From the NCBI GenBank assembly GCA_008360955.1, contig LUCM01001613.1, forward strand, positions 202,694 through 266,693: a stretch of 64,000 bases of DNA. The letters run 5' to 3'. Shown piece by piece: positions 1 through 14,800 of this stretch; position 1 is the first letter of the stretch; each line of letters opens with the position of its first letter. The DNA is from Fasciolopsis buskii (lineage: Eukaryota; Platyhelminthes; Trematoda; Plagiorchiida; Fasciolidae). The notes beneath the pieces were generated by a model that was given only the letters and a program-made list of their open reading frames with translations, did not search any database and was not told where the DNA came from. The position numbers and the translations under genes are program-made.

Positions 1-107
1 ATGTGCACCCTGTCGGTGATCGGAATCATGATACGCTATATGGGCATGGTTGACTCATCGTTTTACATGTGGGGCAAAAACCTACTTATTGTTTGCTGTT
101 CAATCTG
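1..107 (+). CDS. TRPM exon (partial at window start): S2-S3
   Basis: Read from base 1 in frame 1 it encodes residues 1-35 and two bases of Trp36. Text such as IGIMIRYMGM and SFYMWGKNLL matches the TRPM S2-S3 region. It ends at a consensus donor (gtaagt, 108-113). The split codon tg/g is completed by the first base of the exon at 11036. The exon continues off the left edge. Confidence 0.88.
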
Positions 108-2779
108 GTAAGTTTCACGATGTATCCGTTTGTGTGTGTGTGTGTGTGTTCGTGCTTCAGGTTCATAAAGTCCCAGGTTCCACTGGCAACCAAGTTTAGT
201 TTGCCTGCGGGGTAGCGGTTCGAACTTGCTTTTGTTGCTTCATACTTCACGTCTTGGTAACATTTGACTCGTGCGCTGCGATCACCTCGTTCACGGAGCT
301 ACACATTTTCCCAGTGCTCGGAAAATATATGCAATTATTAGTACCAGTGGCAATAATGGTAGTAGTGTGGTCTGATCTAAAGCTGTAAACTGGCATTTTA
401 CCATCAATATGGTTAACTTCTCTTGGCTGATAAGTAGCCAAAAAGAAAACCTTTATGAATGGATTTACTCTGTTCATTTAAACAACGACGTGTTGTGCAT
501 GCCGGTTTGCTTGTGTTTCTGAACGCATTCCATATAAAAACAACCTAATACCTTGGTGGTCGGTTCTATCGATCATACGCACACGCAATTCTTTGCGCTG
601 TTCGGGTAAACCGTTCCCGTTCCGGTTCATCAGACTAACCTTTGGTCACATTGTCTGTTCTGAGGTCGAATTTTTTAATCAGCTACTTGTTACGCCTTGC
701 AACCGAATGCTCATGATGTCCTTCGGTCTGTTAGTCCACGAAAGGTCCAGGTTGACTCGATTCTCAAGTACCACACGACCGATTCCTCATTTGTAGAAGC
801 AGACTATCACCTATATGACCGACGAAAGCTGCATAGGCCAGTTGGAAACTTTGATCAAATCTGTATCTGATTTTGTGTGTTGTTCCGTTCTGTGGAGATA
901 ACCGACACCACACTTACTCTTTCATCTTCGCAACTATGACTTGCATCACACATTCCTCAGTTTCTGTTGCTCATCTGTTCACTCGACCTGGCTGCATGAT
1001 CGCATTCTTCAGTCAGATAGGCCGCTACTGCTTATTGATGTTCTGAATTTTTTTAGCGGACGGTTCGCTTTATTTGACGAGCAACACATCATCCAGTATG
1101 CTTTTTTTCAGAGACCCAAGTCCCGACAAATTACAGTTTCTTATGCAGCTCAGGACCTACTGTGGGAATATTGGAAGGTTAATTGTTAGTCTAATTAAGC
1201 TCAATGCGTTTGGTATGATAATGTGGACTTGCATAGAATAATTGCATAATTGATGATCATTATTCGTGGACTGTAAGTCGCCAAATGGCATGTGAACTGG
1301 AGTATTTTGGGCGCGTGACCATCAAAGATCAAGTGCCGTTGTGGGTCGTTTTGATCTGCGTAATTTGGGGCCGTGTAATCTCTTCGTTAAAGTCTTTTTT
1401 AGGGAATGAACCAGCTTTAACGTTTTCAGGTCAGACTGGGTGATAAATAGGTGGAACTAAAAAGTTGACACATTTCAACAGTGCGACTTGTTTTGATCAA
1501 GATTTGTCGTCGCCTTCTCGCTCATCCTAAACAATCTACGACTAGACCGTATGTGTAGTGATATCCCCTCATTCGAACGGCTACATGTCAGATGGTTCGA
1601 CTAACGCAGCCCGGGAATCAGGTGCACTTGAACTGGTGACCAAGGAAGAACTTCATCTCCAGCGCTACGTTGTTCTTAATTTGTGGTGTAAAAAGTTGCA
1701 TGAAAAGGCAGAAAGCATGCAGTTCCCTTAAGAAAGTTTTTTTTTCTTTTTGAGGTAGGAGCTTGATCTTGACGGAGTTCAAGTAAATCAAATTTGTTCT
1801 GTAATGCCACTTGAATGTGGTTTCATGGGCAATGTCATGCATAGATAAACGCCATTTACATGGCCTCTTTTGTGCACATCAACGAATCGGTTGAACGTAT
1901 TTCTCCTAGTATCTCAGACCAAAATTCTTGTGGCCGAGTGGCTTGTTATACTCCACTTGTTTAATGTGTGGCCCGGTGGTTCCGTTCGAAACTCTGTTGA
2001 AATAGACCTCAAATCTGTATAGCAGAATTGAAATCGGCATAAGATTTCATACAACCCATTACTGTTTAGTCTGATATAACAGTAATCTGTGGAAAGTTGA
2101 AGTTAAACGATCTTAGCCGCCGTGGTAAAATGGTTAACTGAAATCAAAACGCTCTTGACGACCAGCATCCATGGTGGTGTGACTCATTACAACTGGGTTT
2201 TTTATCCCCGAGAAATAAAGATAACCTTTTCAGTATCAGCAGCAGTAGGAATTCTTTCTTTTGAACAACCGGTTGTGTGACACCTTATTGTAGACATGCG
2301 GACACATATGCAAAGTCTTGCGTTATCTCGTAGTCCAATAGGAGATTTCAACAGATTGTATACGAGATCAGTAATAATCAGTTTGTTATATAGGCATCAT
2401 ATAACTTCAGTTTACTGAATACCTTTTCCTGTTCGCCTGATGACGGAAATGTACCCAATCAGAAAAAGTCACCCTTTTAAGGCTAATGTCATATTCATTT
2501 CTGTTATCAACACCACTGGTCATTTCTTAGTAATAACCGTACATTTTGTGCACTATCTGTGTCTCTAGATAAGGTGCAGTTCGCTGAAAGTAACTTCTGT
2601 TTAGATGATTTCTTCCTCTCTCTGATAAAACAGATTTTGTAGGATCAGCATGCTACCTATTCAGAGTGATCCTTTTCTGAACACTAATTTTGCGACATTT
2701 GGAATCAAAATAAAGTCAAGTAAACTTCCCTGGGTTTTGCCTGACCAGTGTGCACAAATTGATTGACTGATTGATTGAC

Positions 2780-2870
<91 letters not shown>

Positions 2871-5800
2871 CACAAGTGACTGATCGCAACTGTGGATCGT
2901 TAACTAATGGGCTAGTGAAGGTGAAAGCAATATCATACGAGGACTCTACGGATGGCTGTCGAATATTGCGCATCACAGTCTATAAACACCAAGCGTCCAA
3001 TTGTGAGCTTTCTTTACGGTTCTTTGTAAATCATTTCTAAATGTGGCATATCCACTGTACAAATCTTAATGGCAACCGCTCTTTTTACCAGGTTCGATTA
3101 AATGCAGTCAAATTCTCTCACACTCGTAATTCAAGTTGCCAAGTCACTTGAAGTGTCTGAAGATAAAAAGATCGCAACTTACGAAATAATCAATACTCAC
3201 ACCCGTCTGCGGAGTTTCGACCCACAGACTGTCACTTATACATCATCGGATTCACAAACGTAACAGAGAGCACAATAAGAAAGTGGTGGTGAAGGTAGTT
3301 AGTGTCGGACCAGTCCTGACCTGAGGCCTCGTGTCCAATACTGTTTTCGCTTACAGAAGATATCATGCGGAGCGGACTAAAAAAAAGCCCCATAGTTGCT
3401 TCCGTCTTACTCCTCTCTTGAGTTAACTTCCTGCAACTTTGTGGATCAAACTCTTGAGTCAAAGATACCTGTTAAGTTTCCAGACGAGAGATTCTGGCGG
3501 TGTTGTTGATCTTAAGGTACCATTCGCCCAGGGGATTCCAGTACCCTCTTCTAAAAAATGAATGAGTCATGGGATATTTCCTAGCACTGTCGTGGATGAA
3601 GGCAGCATCCATCGCTAATCACTTTGGGTATCGACTTTTCCCATGTTGGAAGTAAAACAGAATGGACGACATATTTTGTAAGACTTTGTGATAACTGAGC
3701 TTGGCGTTTAGAGTGCAATGTCTCACTAACAGTCAAAGCGACATCACCAGTGAATAGGCGCGGACTTTTCTGCCCAATTTTCTTTATATTGGTCTGGTTT
3801 GAGCATGGCCCATGAGTAGGTGTCTCAGGCTCCGAGTTGATTGCTCGTCCTGAGAGCCTCTCGAAATGCTCCCAAATGGCGTGCGTCTCAAATAGCCCCT
3901 GTTGAGGAAGTCTTGCGCATTGCCTTCTCGTCGCGGTGTTCCTGCTAAGGTGTGCGGACGAGGACCGGTACCCGGTTCCCTCCATCAAGTTGACTGGTCT
4001 TTGGTAATTAGTCTAAGAAAGATGGCTAAAACCCGATTCCAAACCAACCACGTCGGCGTTGGAGGCATAGGTTCAGACATTCACCAGTATTTTTGGCGCA
4101 GCAGTGCACTGGGTATCCAGGATGTTTAATCTCATCCGAAGGATATATAAACTGAGCAGTCACTCACCGGCACCCATTGGTCTAAGTGAATCTCAGATCG
4201 TCCCGCTGCCTTGTTGGTTAGATTATTTGGTCAAAGGCTCTGGGTAGGATCAACTTTACTTCGGTTTTGGCAACTGGGTAGTCCAAAACGCACAGAGGAA
4301 TCATGGTTTCGATGGAGCGCCGATGATGTGGAGATGGAGAAAGGAAGAACTGCCATGTGTAGTGAATCCTGCACATCCTTTTTTCCTCTTTCTCACTCGT
4401 TGTTTTCGTTCTTCACCATGATTCCAATGACATTCAATTTCCAAACATTTGTGGAAATCTGTATGCCCTAGATTCGGTCTTGTCATCATAGGAAATCAGT
4501 CTTAGTAGTTGTCATACCTGCTACATTGGAACAGCGGTTACTAATTTCAGAGTGGTTGCTAAGTTAAGCAATGTCACACTAGTTTTGGAATCTATTCTCA
4601 GCTTAGCTGTATGAACTTACTGAAATGACCTTGAATTGGGAACGTTATTAAAGTTAGAGCCACGATTTTGGAAAATTCCCGGCTGCTTCTATTTTCAGAA
4701 ATTTGACATCAACCTTACTATGTACTATCAGCTTCACAAACCTCATCTTCAAATTTCGGCTGGTTGGCGCTGTCATCAGATGCGTGGATTCTTCTCAGCC
4801 ATCACAAAACTTCATAAAATGTCAACGTGTGCCACGGAATGCATCAATGTCCAAATAGTTAGATGTAGCATGTTTACTGACTCAACCCATAGAGTTGAAA
4901 TAGCGAATTAATTATCCGAACTGTTCTTTTTCCAATCCGAACTTAACGAAGATTGATGTTTCTTTTGACTGTGCACTTTGCCTCCGATTCATTTGTCTGT
5001 TTGAAGTCATTGCTTATTCTCTTTTGTGCATCTCTCAGTCTATTTGTCTGATCGTGCCTGTTGGCATTTCCAAATACAACGGTTAGCCTTGGGTGTCATT
5101 TTGTTCACTTGAAATCATGCTGTGGGCGAGAAAATAGGTCGTTTTACCCCTTTCCATTCCAGATAATATTGTCCAAAACCGAAGCCAAAGCTCTGTCCAA
5201 AAAAATTGCAGCTGCTGTAACCAGGACTAGACCATCTGAGCTTAGACTATCGGCTGTAACCGCGACTGGAATGCTAGTAGAGTCGAATACTAACTACTTC
5301 CGTAAGCATACGATGCTAGTGGCACATACCAAAAAGAGGGGGTCAGAGAGAACACATTTGATCGGCTGCAGTCACGTCTGTTATTACCGGACGTGTACAT
5401 TCGACCTTTGACATAAGGGAAGACTAATCACTATTGTTCCGTCTTACCTTTTTGATTTTCGTCTGCATCAGCTTCACATAGGCGAATTTCTGAGGCCCGA
5501 AAGGAAGCGAGACACGAATGGATTAGCATTGTTTGACTGTCACGTTATGGTCTTAACGGTTTCAGTGCCACCACACTGCAGGGCAGTAAACAACAGATCG
5601 ATTGGTCGAATGATAAAATTGGTCATATTTTGATCCACTCGATTATCAACCAATCAGAATAGACACTTCCCAAAGCCTATTAGATTAATGGACTTAGACT
5701 AATGCTTGTTTACGGTCAACTAACGTTTTATATAATAAGCCTTGTTGGTATAAGTAAATTAAAATAATTCAGATATGCAGAATTCCTCTTTGTTAATCAA

Positions 5801-8800
5801 CGCTGACCTGGAGCTGATACCCGGGTCGTTGGCATACATGATGGGCAGGGCTGAATGGTATTCAGCTTATCCCCGGGTTGCAGATAAGGGGACGACCGTC
5901 GCTTTGGGAGTTAGCCCAGAATAAGGTGAAATCAAATCACTGAATGTGGCCGCCGATAGGCAATGTTATTGTCGAGGAAGTGGTGTATCCTCGCCCAAAA
6001 GCCATTCTCGCCATAAAATACCACGGACCTCCGTTGGTGGCATGGTGACATGAAAATTGGGGCCCGAAACTCAATAACCCCATAGTCCCCGCTGTTCGAG
6101 ATACGGCCTGTGAGCAAAGGGGTATAAACCGATTATTTCGATCGTCGGCTCAGCCCTAACTACCGGGATATGTTGGGTCTCTGATTATAACTAACCAAAA
6201 TGTGTGTAAGCTACCAGTCACCGGCTCACAACGGTTGCGAATGCCGTGCTTCGTTACGCTTCCTTGTAGGCCCGGCCTTGAGGCCAAAAGCTCGGGGCCC
6301 TCCACGGGACAACTTCTGCTTCGGGCAGCCGAATAGTACAGTGACTAAAGAAGGATTGAGGAATGCGACTTATAACGGATGACGTGAAGAAGTCTGGATC
6401 GGCTAACATGTGGTGTGAGATGAGCAACGACGTAAGGAGTGTATCCAAAAATCGAGGCGCCATGTATTGAGTTTTATTGTGAATTATGTAATGTTAATAA
6501 CACAGCGTAGATGTAATTCGCTACATATTTATGCTTCACTCCTTGCTTCAACCTTCCAAGTGTCCCCCTCCCCTTGCAACGGCAACAGTGATACGAAATT
6601 CTTTGGGCATATTATTCTGCTGGCAGCGATTTTTAACTGCATTCCATGTTACGTTGTGAATTGCAATAAGGCGTGTTCATCGTTGGCTGTTGAACGGTAT
6701 TACTAGCATTCCAAAAGGTGCGTTAGTCTTTCAGACTATCATTTCCAAAAATACTTGCTGAAACTTAATGTTCAGATTGTGTCTCATATCAGCTTGAAAA
6801 CAAATTTTGATCATAGAGGCGCATTTTTCTTGTCTTCTTCGTGCAAATATTTCATCACCAGCTGAGGTGACGTCATCAATAAGTTGGTCTTGAATTAAAA
6901 ACAGCGTTTATAAAACATGTGAGTTCCCTACTGTTGATCAGGTGGGACTGAATCCATCTTTTTCCTTCCTGTTTCCGGGGTTATTTTGATTTGCGCTTTG
7001 GGAGATTGAACACTTGATCCAATTCAATGTGTTTGTTGTTTGAGTTTGTTAACAGTTATCATTCCTCCGGGCATTTCCTTGACTGTCTTGTCTTAGGTTA
7101 GCCATAACGTGAACGTCATCCAGGTCGAGTGTACTTCTTTCTTGATCCTCATGGGTGGATATCAGTGAAAAGGTATCATGTTTTCCTGTCGCATGCTTGT
7201 GTTCGCGATTCTTGTGACAAGTTTTCATCCAGTTTGTCCACTGGGACATTTATCACTGTCTTTCTATTTGGCCTGGTAGATGACATTTTTCATATCATCC
7301 AATTACCTACCGGATGTCGGGTTTACAGTGCGGCAGCAAGATCGGCGCTGTCATACGGCTCAAAAACACGACTGATGAGGCCAGAAAATATCCAAAATAC
7401 TGTCAGTGTTTGAACACCGCTGACTTTGTAGTATCGCTCGGACATGGTAGGAGAATCCTGCGGTATGATAATGGGTCATAGAGCTCAGTTAATCGAACAG
7501 TCGTTTAGCACACGCATTGCTGTGGCTTGTGGATCTATTGTCTCGGTGTGCACTGATTTTCAATGCAGGCAGTGGTTGGAAAATAGGTTAAGATGTCCGG
7601 TCCCTGACATGACGAAGGAGTATAAAACCCCAACTAGTAGACTGACCCGACTAGTCTGAGTTATATTGTTGAACTGAGGTCCACGAGATTCCTCAGCGCA
7701 ATGGTTGGCGACGATATGGCTGAATCCTGCGGCCAGTGACGTTTATGTAGTCGAAATCTTCATGTCTATGGCTCTTCTGATTTCTTTTCTTACGGTTTTT
7801 TCTTCGCTATTAATTGGTATCTCGCGGTGCCATCCAGAACCAGAGCACGCTGATGCAAGGTAAATGGTTGTGAAAACTGAACTATCCTCTCTTTGAGTTG
7901 TCCTTTCGGCTTTGATACCATTCTTCTTATACATTTCGTGGTCTCATGAACGGTTGTGGCGCATTGTGATTAGAGCAATCTTCTGGACACTTCACATGTT
8001 TTTGACTTGAGTGTGCACTAATTTCTTGTCAGATTTTGCTCCTTGTTTCGCCTCGTTTTTAATTCCGCGCAACATTTTATGTTTCCTGGACATCCGTTTC
8101 ATTGAAAAGTGCTCATCTTGCTTTCTCAGTTTCACTTTGCAACGTAGGTAACACATTTCATCCTTTTAGTTGATTTCTCTGCGTTTGTTTTGGACTAACT
8201 GACATCTCCAATGTTCCGTTTCAGTTCTTCTCGCTAGCACAATCAGAAACTGTTGTCTTTCGTCATTTTCCTAGGGGAATCTGAATCAGATTGTTCTTCG
8301 TGCCTTTTTGACCTCGGGCCCTTTCTCATCCTGAATGTGTCATCAATGTATCTGATCCGAATATTCAGTTGGATCCTCGGTAATATGGTGATAATTTCAT
8401 CTCGGATGGTATCTAAATAACTGGAATCTAAATTTAGCGATCACTGAACCTCGACAGCGGTCAACATAAGTTTTTAAATATACCAGTGTTTGAAACATTG
8501 AAAATGGAAACGTGTATTCACTGCTTTGATATTCCCAGAACTGCTAAACAATAACCTAGTCAAAAGTTCAATCTTTATAGCTAGAACATTTGATGGTGAG
8601 CAAAATTTGCTTTCTCAATGGATTTTAAAATTCGTTGGTCATGGCTCAGGTTGTTAATCTTCATGGGATTCTGATCACATAATGATTTTTTTTCCAATCT
8701 TGTCGAAAAAAGCTAATCCACTACTTCGAACTTTGATGATGCCAGTCATTTCCAGACTGATTTGGCATAAACTTTGCCGCAAATAAGTTGGTACGCATCT

Positions 8801-11800
8801 TCAAGAATGGACATGAAATGCCATATTTTCAACCGAGCAAAATTACGTGCCTTGAACAATGAGTTATTGGTTTGTACTTACGATGCACGTTCGCTCAATT
8901 GCAAATCAACAGTGTCCAAAAAAGGGTGGTAATTTCTGTTACATGAACCTACAAAAACCAGCAAAACCTGGCATACCGTCGTCGTATAGAGCAAGTTTGA
9001 CGTTGAATGTGGATAAAAAATTTTGAATTCCTAACAATACCGGCCCCATCCCTGCTTGGATTGTGGTATCGTATTCGATTACCCATGAGGTCACCTCACA
9101 ATAACTGACACTAAAGCTGAAGCGTTTTATCATTCCCGGTAATCCTAAATATGAAGGATGGGGCGGAAGTAGACCTGTGATCGGCGCACTCATTCGTGTC
9201 GCTACAGTCGTTGTTTGCCGAAGAAATGTTCGCGTCTCCCAGGCACGAGCTGCCGATGGTAACACAAGTCAGTCAGTTAAATGTATTCACGGGGAATCAG
9301 CTGTGCAGTCTTCTCTACCTTGGAGAACTGGCCGGTCCACGTGTTTCACTGTTGTTCACACGCCCCATCCAAGTCACGCGCGTGCAAAATCTTCGAGCTT
9401 AGTTGCGCGAGGCTTTTTGGGAGCACTAGGGTTTGGACTAAAAGTAAGACGACGGTTGACCTACCGCAGCGATTGGTTATCATCTCGTCTTTGGTGGGTG
9501 CCGTTGATTTTACACGAAATGTGCAAACCAAGAGGGAAACTCCTTATTGTGTAGCGACAAATAGAGCTTGTTTAATTGTGTGCGGGATTTCAACCAAACA
9601 TTTCCGAAGCTAATCGGTGATTCACTGCTCATCACGCGGACCGCCGGCTGTTTGATTGATAAACTGTATCCATGTTTAGGAAGATTGTAAATTCATAATA
9701 ACATAACTGAAGAATGATGAATTTTTCCCATGGAAATAAACCTCTAATCTGTCAAGGCTTCCCGTCACTCGATGACCACGGGTGATTAACTTTCTAACTT
9801 TGACGTTAAGTTGAATTGTGCAATGCGGTTAGACATGAGGACATTTTATTTTATTATGATTAGGTTATTTCATCAGACTTTTTCCTTTGGTTGTGTCAGA
9901 GGGATAAACCGCAATGCATTACGGTAAGGTTGGCATTCAGCAAGAGTCATTTCGGTTACAACGGAAACTCGAAATTGTTTGAGGCTGGAGTTCCCAATAC
10001 TGGTCAAAGATTGAGGTGGTTCATTAATGGTGGAATGCGTTTCACAGTTTCACACTCTTGCTGGCAACGAATTCCGCAGCATTCTTCCATGGCCGAATAT
10101 GTTTTGGCGAGTATAAGCGGACTCACACGTTTTAGCCGAAAACCATTGTTTCACACGTCAAAATGAGGCGGGTACTTTTTCGCTTAGCAGCTCACCTTAA
10201 ACAATGCTCCCGACTTCAGAGATGATCAATTCAGCTCCAGTTTTGAAAACCGCGCACTAGTGTGCGCGAATTGCAATGACAATAATGGATCAGAGGAATT
10301 TAGGCCACAATTAAAAAAACTTGAGTAAATTAAATTCAATGAGGGTTGTCTCGGCTAAATATATTCTCCATCACACTTACGACTAGTCCTTTTACGAAAC
10401 TGTAATCAGGATTGATAAAGCCCATATTCATGAAACAACGTTCCAACTGAAGGCTGATCACTTTCGAGATTGTGTCCGAACGAAGCGATATGTTCAAAGC
10501 AATTAAACTAATGTGGTGCTACCTGATTATTCATTCGTGTATGGTGTTTCCATTGCTGTGGGCGATTTTATACCACCAACTCGGTTTAGCAACACGCGCT
10601 TTTTTGCAGATTTTGGGAGCACATCTGTTGGTTGAGTTTCCTAGCTCGAGAGCTAATTAATTCACTCGATAATTATCTATGTTTATAACGCGAGTTTCGT
10701 CTTGGCAGACTTAACCTTATCGTACATATTAATGAACATGAGGTACTTTATAATATATAACAGTTGTCATTAGCCTCTCTCATTTTTGTCTCAATCGATC
10801 CTGAACCACCAGTCATTCGTGAACATAGCGGCGGTCGTAGCATTTTGATCGCCCTGTTTTTTGTCCCTGTTTTCTTGAATAAGGAGAGGTGTGCATAGAC
10901 GACTTAAAAATGGTGGGTAGAAATTTATTTCTGTTTTGATCCATATTGTTTGATCCTGTCCGAAAGCCTGATTTGCACGGCTATGGAACAAGTAGTTTTC
11001 CTAACATATGTCCAATTACTTTTGATTTTATTCAGGCAAATGCGTTTTATCGAATTAATGCAAATTTGGCGATTCTCGGGGCCCTATATATACATGCTTT
11101 TAAAAATGGTGAGTCTGTCTGTTTTGTTCCGTTCAGTCATGTGTACTCATGTATCTAACTTTATCCTCCACAATTTCACCCTTCGTCTTATTCTCTCCTG
11201 AATCTACCAACCTTTTTGCTTTTTTGCATGAACGTAACGGAACGGACAGTCATAACCATGAGTGACTACTGCTCCATCAGAGATAGAATCATTGGAGTCA
11301 TGAATAAACACATTAGTCTTCTCTCAGATACAAATCGAGCGTGTTCACTGGCCACGTGATGATGAAACTTAAACCATCATGACCGTTGTTGGCTGATCAC
11401 GACTCTAGAATTCGAATTTCTTATGGATCAAAGATATTCACTTCTATAGCTGCTATTAAAAACAAAGCAACGACGACCAAACGGATGGGATTGACATTGG
11501 CCATCATTTTTGTGCGCTCTCAGTCAGCCAATAATGCAGAAATGAATAATTGATTTGCCACAATCGTAGACAATCGTAGACCGAACCCAAGATGGGACTT
11601 GTACAATCGGGATGGACCGCAATAAGAAGTGTTTATTTTTGTTGCAATGCTTACAGGAATGTGGATGATCCTAACGTGTAAGATAGCTTCAGATGATGTG
11701 TCTAAGAGTTGGGGCAAGCAAAACAATTGGAAAGAAACAGGGCAGGAGGATATCTGAAGTTTTTGTTATACCTATCCTCATCTTCCAATTTCAGTTTACT

Positions 11801-14800
11801 TACAGATCATAGTACACAGGAAAATAGAACATTGACTTTCTAATGGGATGAGTGAATACTTAGCTAGGACCAAGCTACCCACTAGGCTCATTTGCTGGAC
11901 ATCGATCACCAAGCTGACCCAACTGAATTGTTGCAAGTTGTTGTGCAATCTAGGACTCCGAAACTAGTTGCGGTTAACGGAGGCCGTATTCATTCGCAGA
12001 AAGAGAGTTTCTGGTCCAATTGGTCTCGCTACGGTACTGGTCAGATACCCTCTTGTTCCCCCTCCTTATTTTTTATGGTCTCAACCCCTAGACTCGTCAC
12101 TAAAAGCTGTCTCGTGCGTTAGGTTTATCCATATTTCTGTTAGCCTTGAAAGACAAACACCTCGCATGCTCAATCTCCCAATCTGTGCAACTTAGAATAA
12201 TCTATCCAAATTGTGCACGTCTCATCTTGGGTTCGGTCATTCCAGCTGCTCACTATGTACGATTGCGACGAACCAATTATTCGTTTCTGCATTACCAGCT
12301 GACTAAGAGCACACGAAATTCGTTAGTATCAATTCCATTTATTTGTTTAGCTATCTGTGCGTGTTTACGTTGGGGTGAGATTGGGAATTTTCGTTTTGCC
12401 CCAGTTTCAGAGCATTTTGCTTGTCTTGGCAGGGAGGGGACTTGTGTTTGTGTTAGTAATATGTGCGTCCGCTATAAAATGAGGCTACAGACTGGTTTCA
12501 GAAGTACAAAGCCGTCTTGTTTCGGTCCGATGAGTCATTTGGCAGCGAGGATTTATCAATTCTGGCCCGGCTGCTTTTAGGTGAATGATGGACGGGCTAA
12601 AGACCCGACCGAATGCAAGCCGAGAGCCAGGTTGGGGGACCAACCACCAGAGTGAATCACGCAAATATGCAATACAGCCAGACGCTCATGGGTGAGGTGG
12701 AGTTTCGTTAATTTACCTACGAGTTGCCAAGTTTGAAGTACAACTTAAATACTCGGGAAAATTCTTTGACCATGTCTTCAACATTTTGGGACACATGGTA
12801 TGGTTCATATTTGCCTTTTTGGGTTGCGCATTCTTTTTTCAGCAGCAACACACTGCTGTTCACCATCAGTCATAGTTGTTTTCATTTTTGGTTTATTATT
12901 CCTTCTCCCAACTGGTATGTGACATTCGATTGCTTTGGCGAGAAATGGGGGTGCTACCTATGCCAACACGTTCGTATTTGGCCGTAAAATCTACCTAAAA
13001 CAGCAAACAGATTTTAAAGATTTTTCGTTCCAAATGTATCTCCCTCCATTTTTCCTTCATCCTGTTCATTTGACCCCATGTGGAAAACATTTTTAGACGT
13101 CTCCATATTCTCACTTCGTTTTCTCTCTATTTCCTCATTTATTCCTCTGTATATTTTACCTTTTCTCCTTTCAATTACGTTAGTCTGCGGGTTTGTTCCC
13201 GACTCAGTCCTCGTCGTCGGTATTCAACTCGAGACTGTCACTGCCCAATATTCTTTTAAACAATTCGCGATTTCATTGCATAGCTGAAAGTTCAAGCTTT
13301 CATCATCAATCAAGTTGTTTTTATTCCCGTGGTGTGTAACCGGGCTGAGCGTAGTTATCCTGATGACACTTCTTAAGGCCTTTGGCCATTGTTTTATGTC
13401 CAGTGACCCACTTATTTTCCTATTAAATATCATTCCTCTTTTTCGTCCATAATATTTTGTCGTACTTTGATATTGCCTCGTGCCGTAAAAGACTACTGAA
13501 CTACGATAATGCCACTTTTCTTCCAATAAATCACCAGTCCAGGTCATTTTTCTGCGTTTTTTTTCTGTTTAATACACAGATCCGTGTATTGGTTCCTTTG
13601 TTGGCCCTGCTCTTTGTTCCTCTGATCGCCTTTGGCACTTTGCGTGAAGGAATCATGTATCCCAATCGATCAGAGATCGGGATTGAAGGAATCAAAGGAA
13701 TTATGCTGAAACCTTATTTTATGCTCTATGGCGAGGTGTATGCCGGCGAAATAGATCGTAAGTCCTCCAGCTCGATTTCTTGCGCAACTTCTTGTATGTT
13801 GTCAACACATCATAGTTATGCTTTTTCTAGGGACATTTCAACAAAGAGGGTCCGTGCACACACGTGATTATATATATATGTATATATATATATATATATA
13901 TTACCACTTCGTTGTTATCTATTTATGAACGACATATCCCTGTCAATGTGGGGAAATAGTGGTGATTTTTTGCTCTAAGATGCTGTAGTCCTAGAATTAA
14001 TCGTATCGGCAGAAAGTATTGACACACTAATTCAGTTGAAGAGAGTTAGGAGACCAACACTGGGCAATTTTATGTTTGAGGTTATCGGTAAAACACTAAG
14101 GGCACTATGATATGATCTGATTGGCGGAACACCTGTCCGCCCGTACAGCTGATTGTATTCAAGTCTTTTATCTCTTTGTCAAACTACTTCTGAGCGCCTG
14201 ATTTATTCCACTCAATTTCATCATTTGCGTGACGGTTTAAAAGTGGACAACTTGTGGCAACTTATTTATGGCTCAAAAGGGAGCTGGACTTTTTTATCAA
14301 TTCATTCGGTCATGAGAAGTGTATTGAACTCTGTGGTGTAAGAGCTTGATAGGTGGTAGCACTGGAGAACTTCGCTGGTTTTCCCAATTAAAAGTTTTCT
14401 TGTCTCCACACATCCTCTTCATCAGCTATCAGATCTAGTTGTTCTCCACTTTTTGCATCCCCGCAACTGTTTTTGTGTTGCAGCTGTCAGAACATGAAGA
14501 TCCTAACTTGCTGTTCTTTCACCCGAACTCCGTCCACCTTCAAAGCATTCCAAAAGCATTCAGGGTCATTCCACTACTTTAAAAAGCTCTAGTAATCAAG
14601 CGCTGATTATGAAAAAATTACAGCAGAGCTAGCTCACGGGCGTTTGATAACGCATCCGAAACACAAAGTCGCATGATCATGAATTGCTTTTGCTCAGTAG
14701 ACATATGACTGAAAATCTTACCCCCATTTGTAATGTTCGGAGTGTTATTCGGAATATCGGACTCTATGCTGTCAAATTACGTAGCACGATGAAATTTTAT

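Larger units (their letters stand above)
108..11035 (+). other. TRPM intron, 10.9 kb
   Basis: GT-AG intron inside the S3-S4 coding region. It contains a TG microsatellite (131-149), an ATTG microsatellite (2758-2870), a mariner remnant (3581-3841), a GC-richer repeat-like block (about 5810-6430), a Penelope-like tail repeat (6428-6525), a LINE fragment (about 7318-7500) and a piece of a foldback repeat (8629-8690). I see nothing recognisable in 150-2757, 3990-5800, 7500-8600 or 9700-11035. A stretch at 8939-9613 is open in several frames without a recognisable product. Confidence 0.85.

Noticed and set aside
2661..2976. Frames rich in Asn-Gln-Ser-Ile
   Set aside because: Translation of the ATTG microsatellite.
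7371..7395. Hammerhead core-like ctgatgagg; also ctgatgag at about 26317
   Set aside because: Neither is followed by a stem and GAAA in the required arrangement.
8939..9613. Overlapping frames of 60-125 codons on both strands
   Set aside because: Several frames are open at once because of GC-rich composition; none is recognisable, and the region lies inside a TRPM intron.
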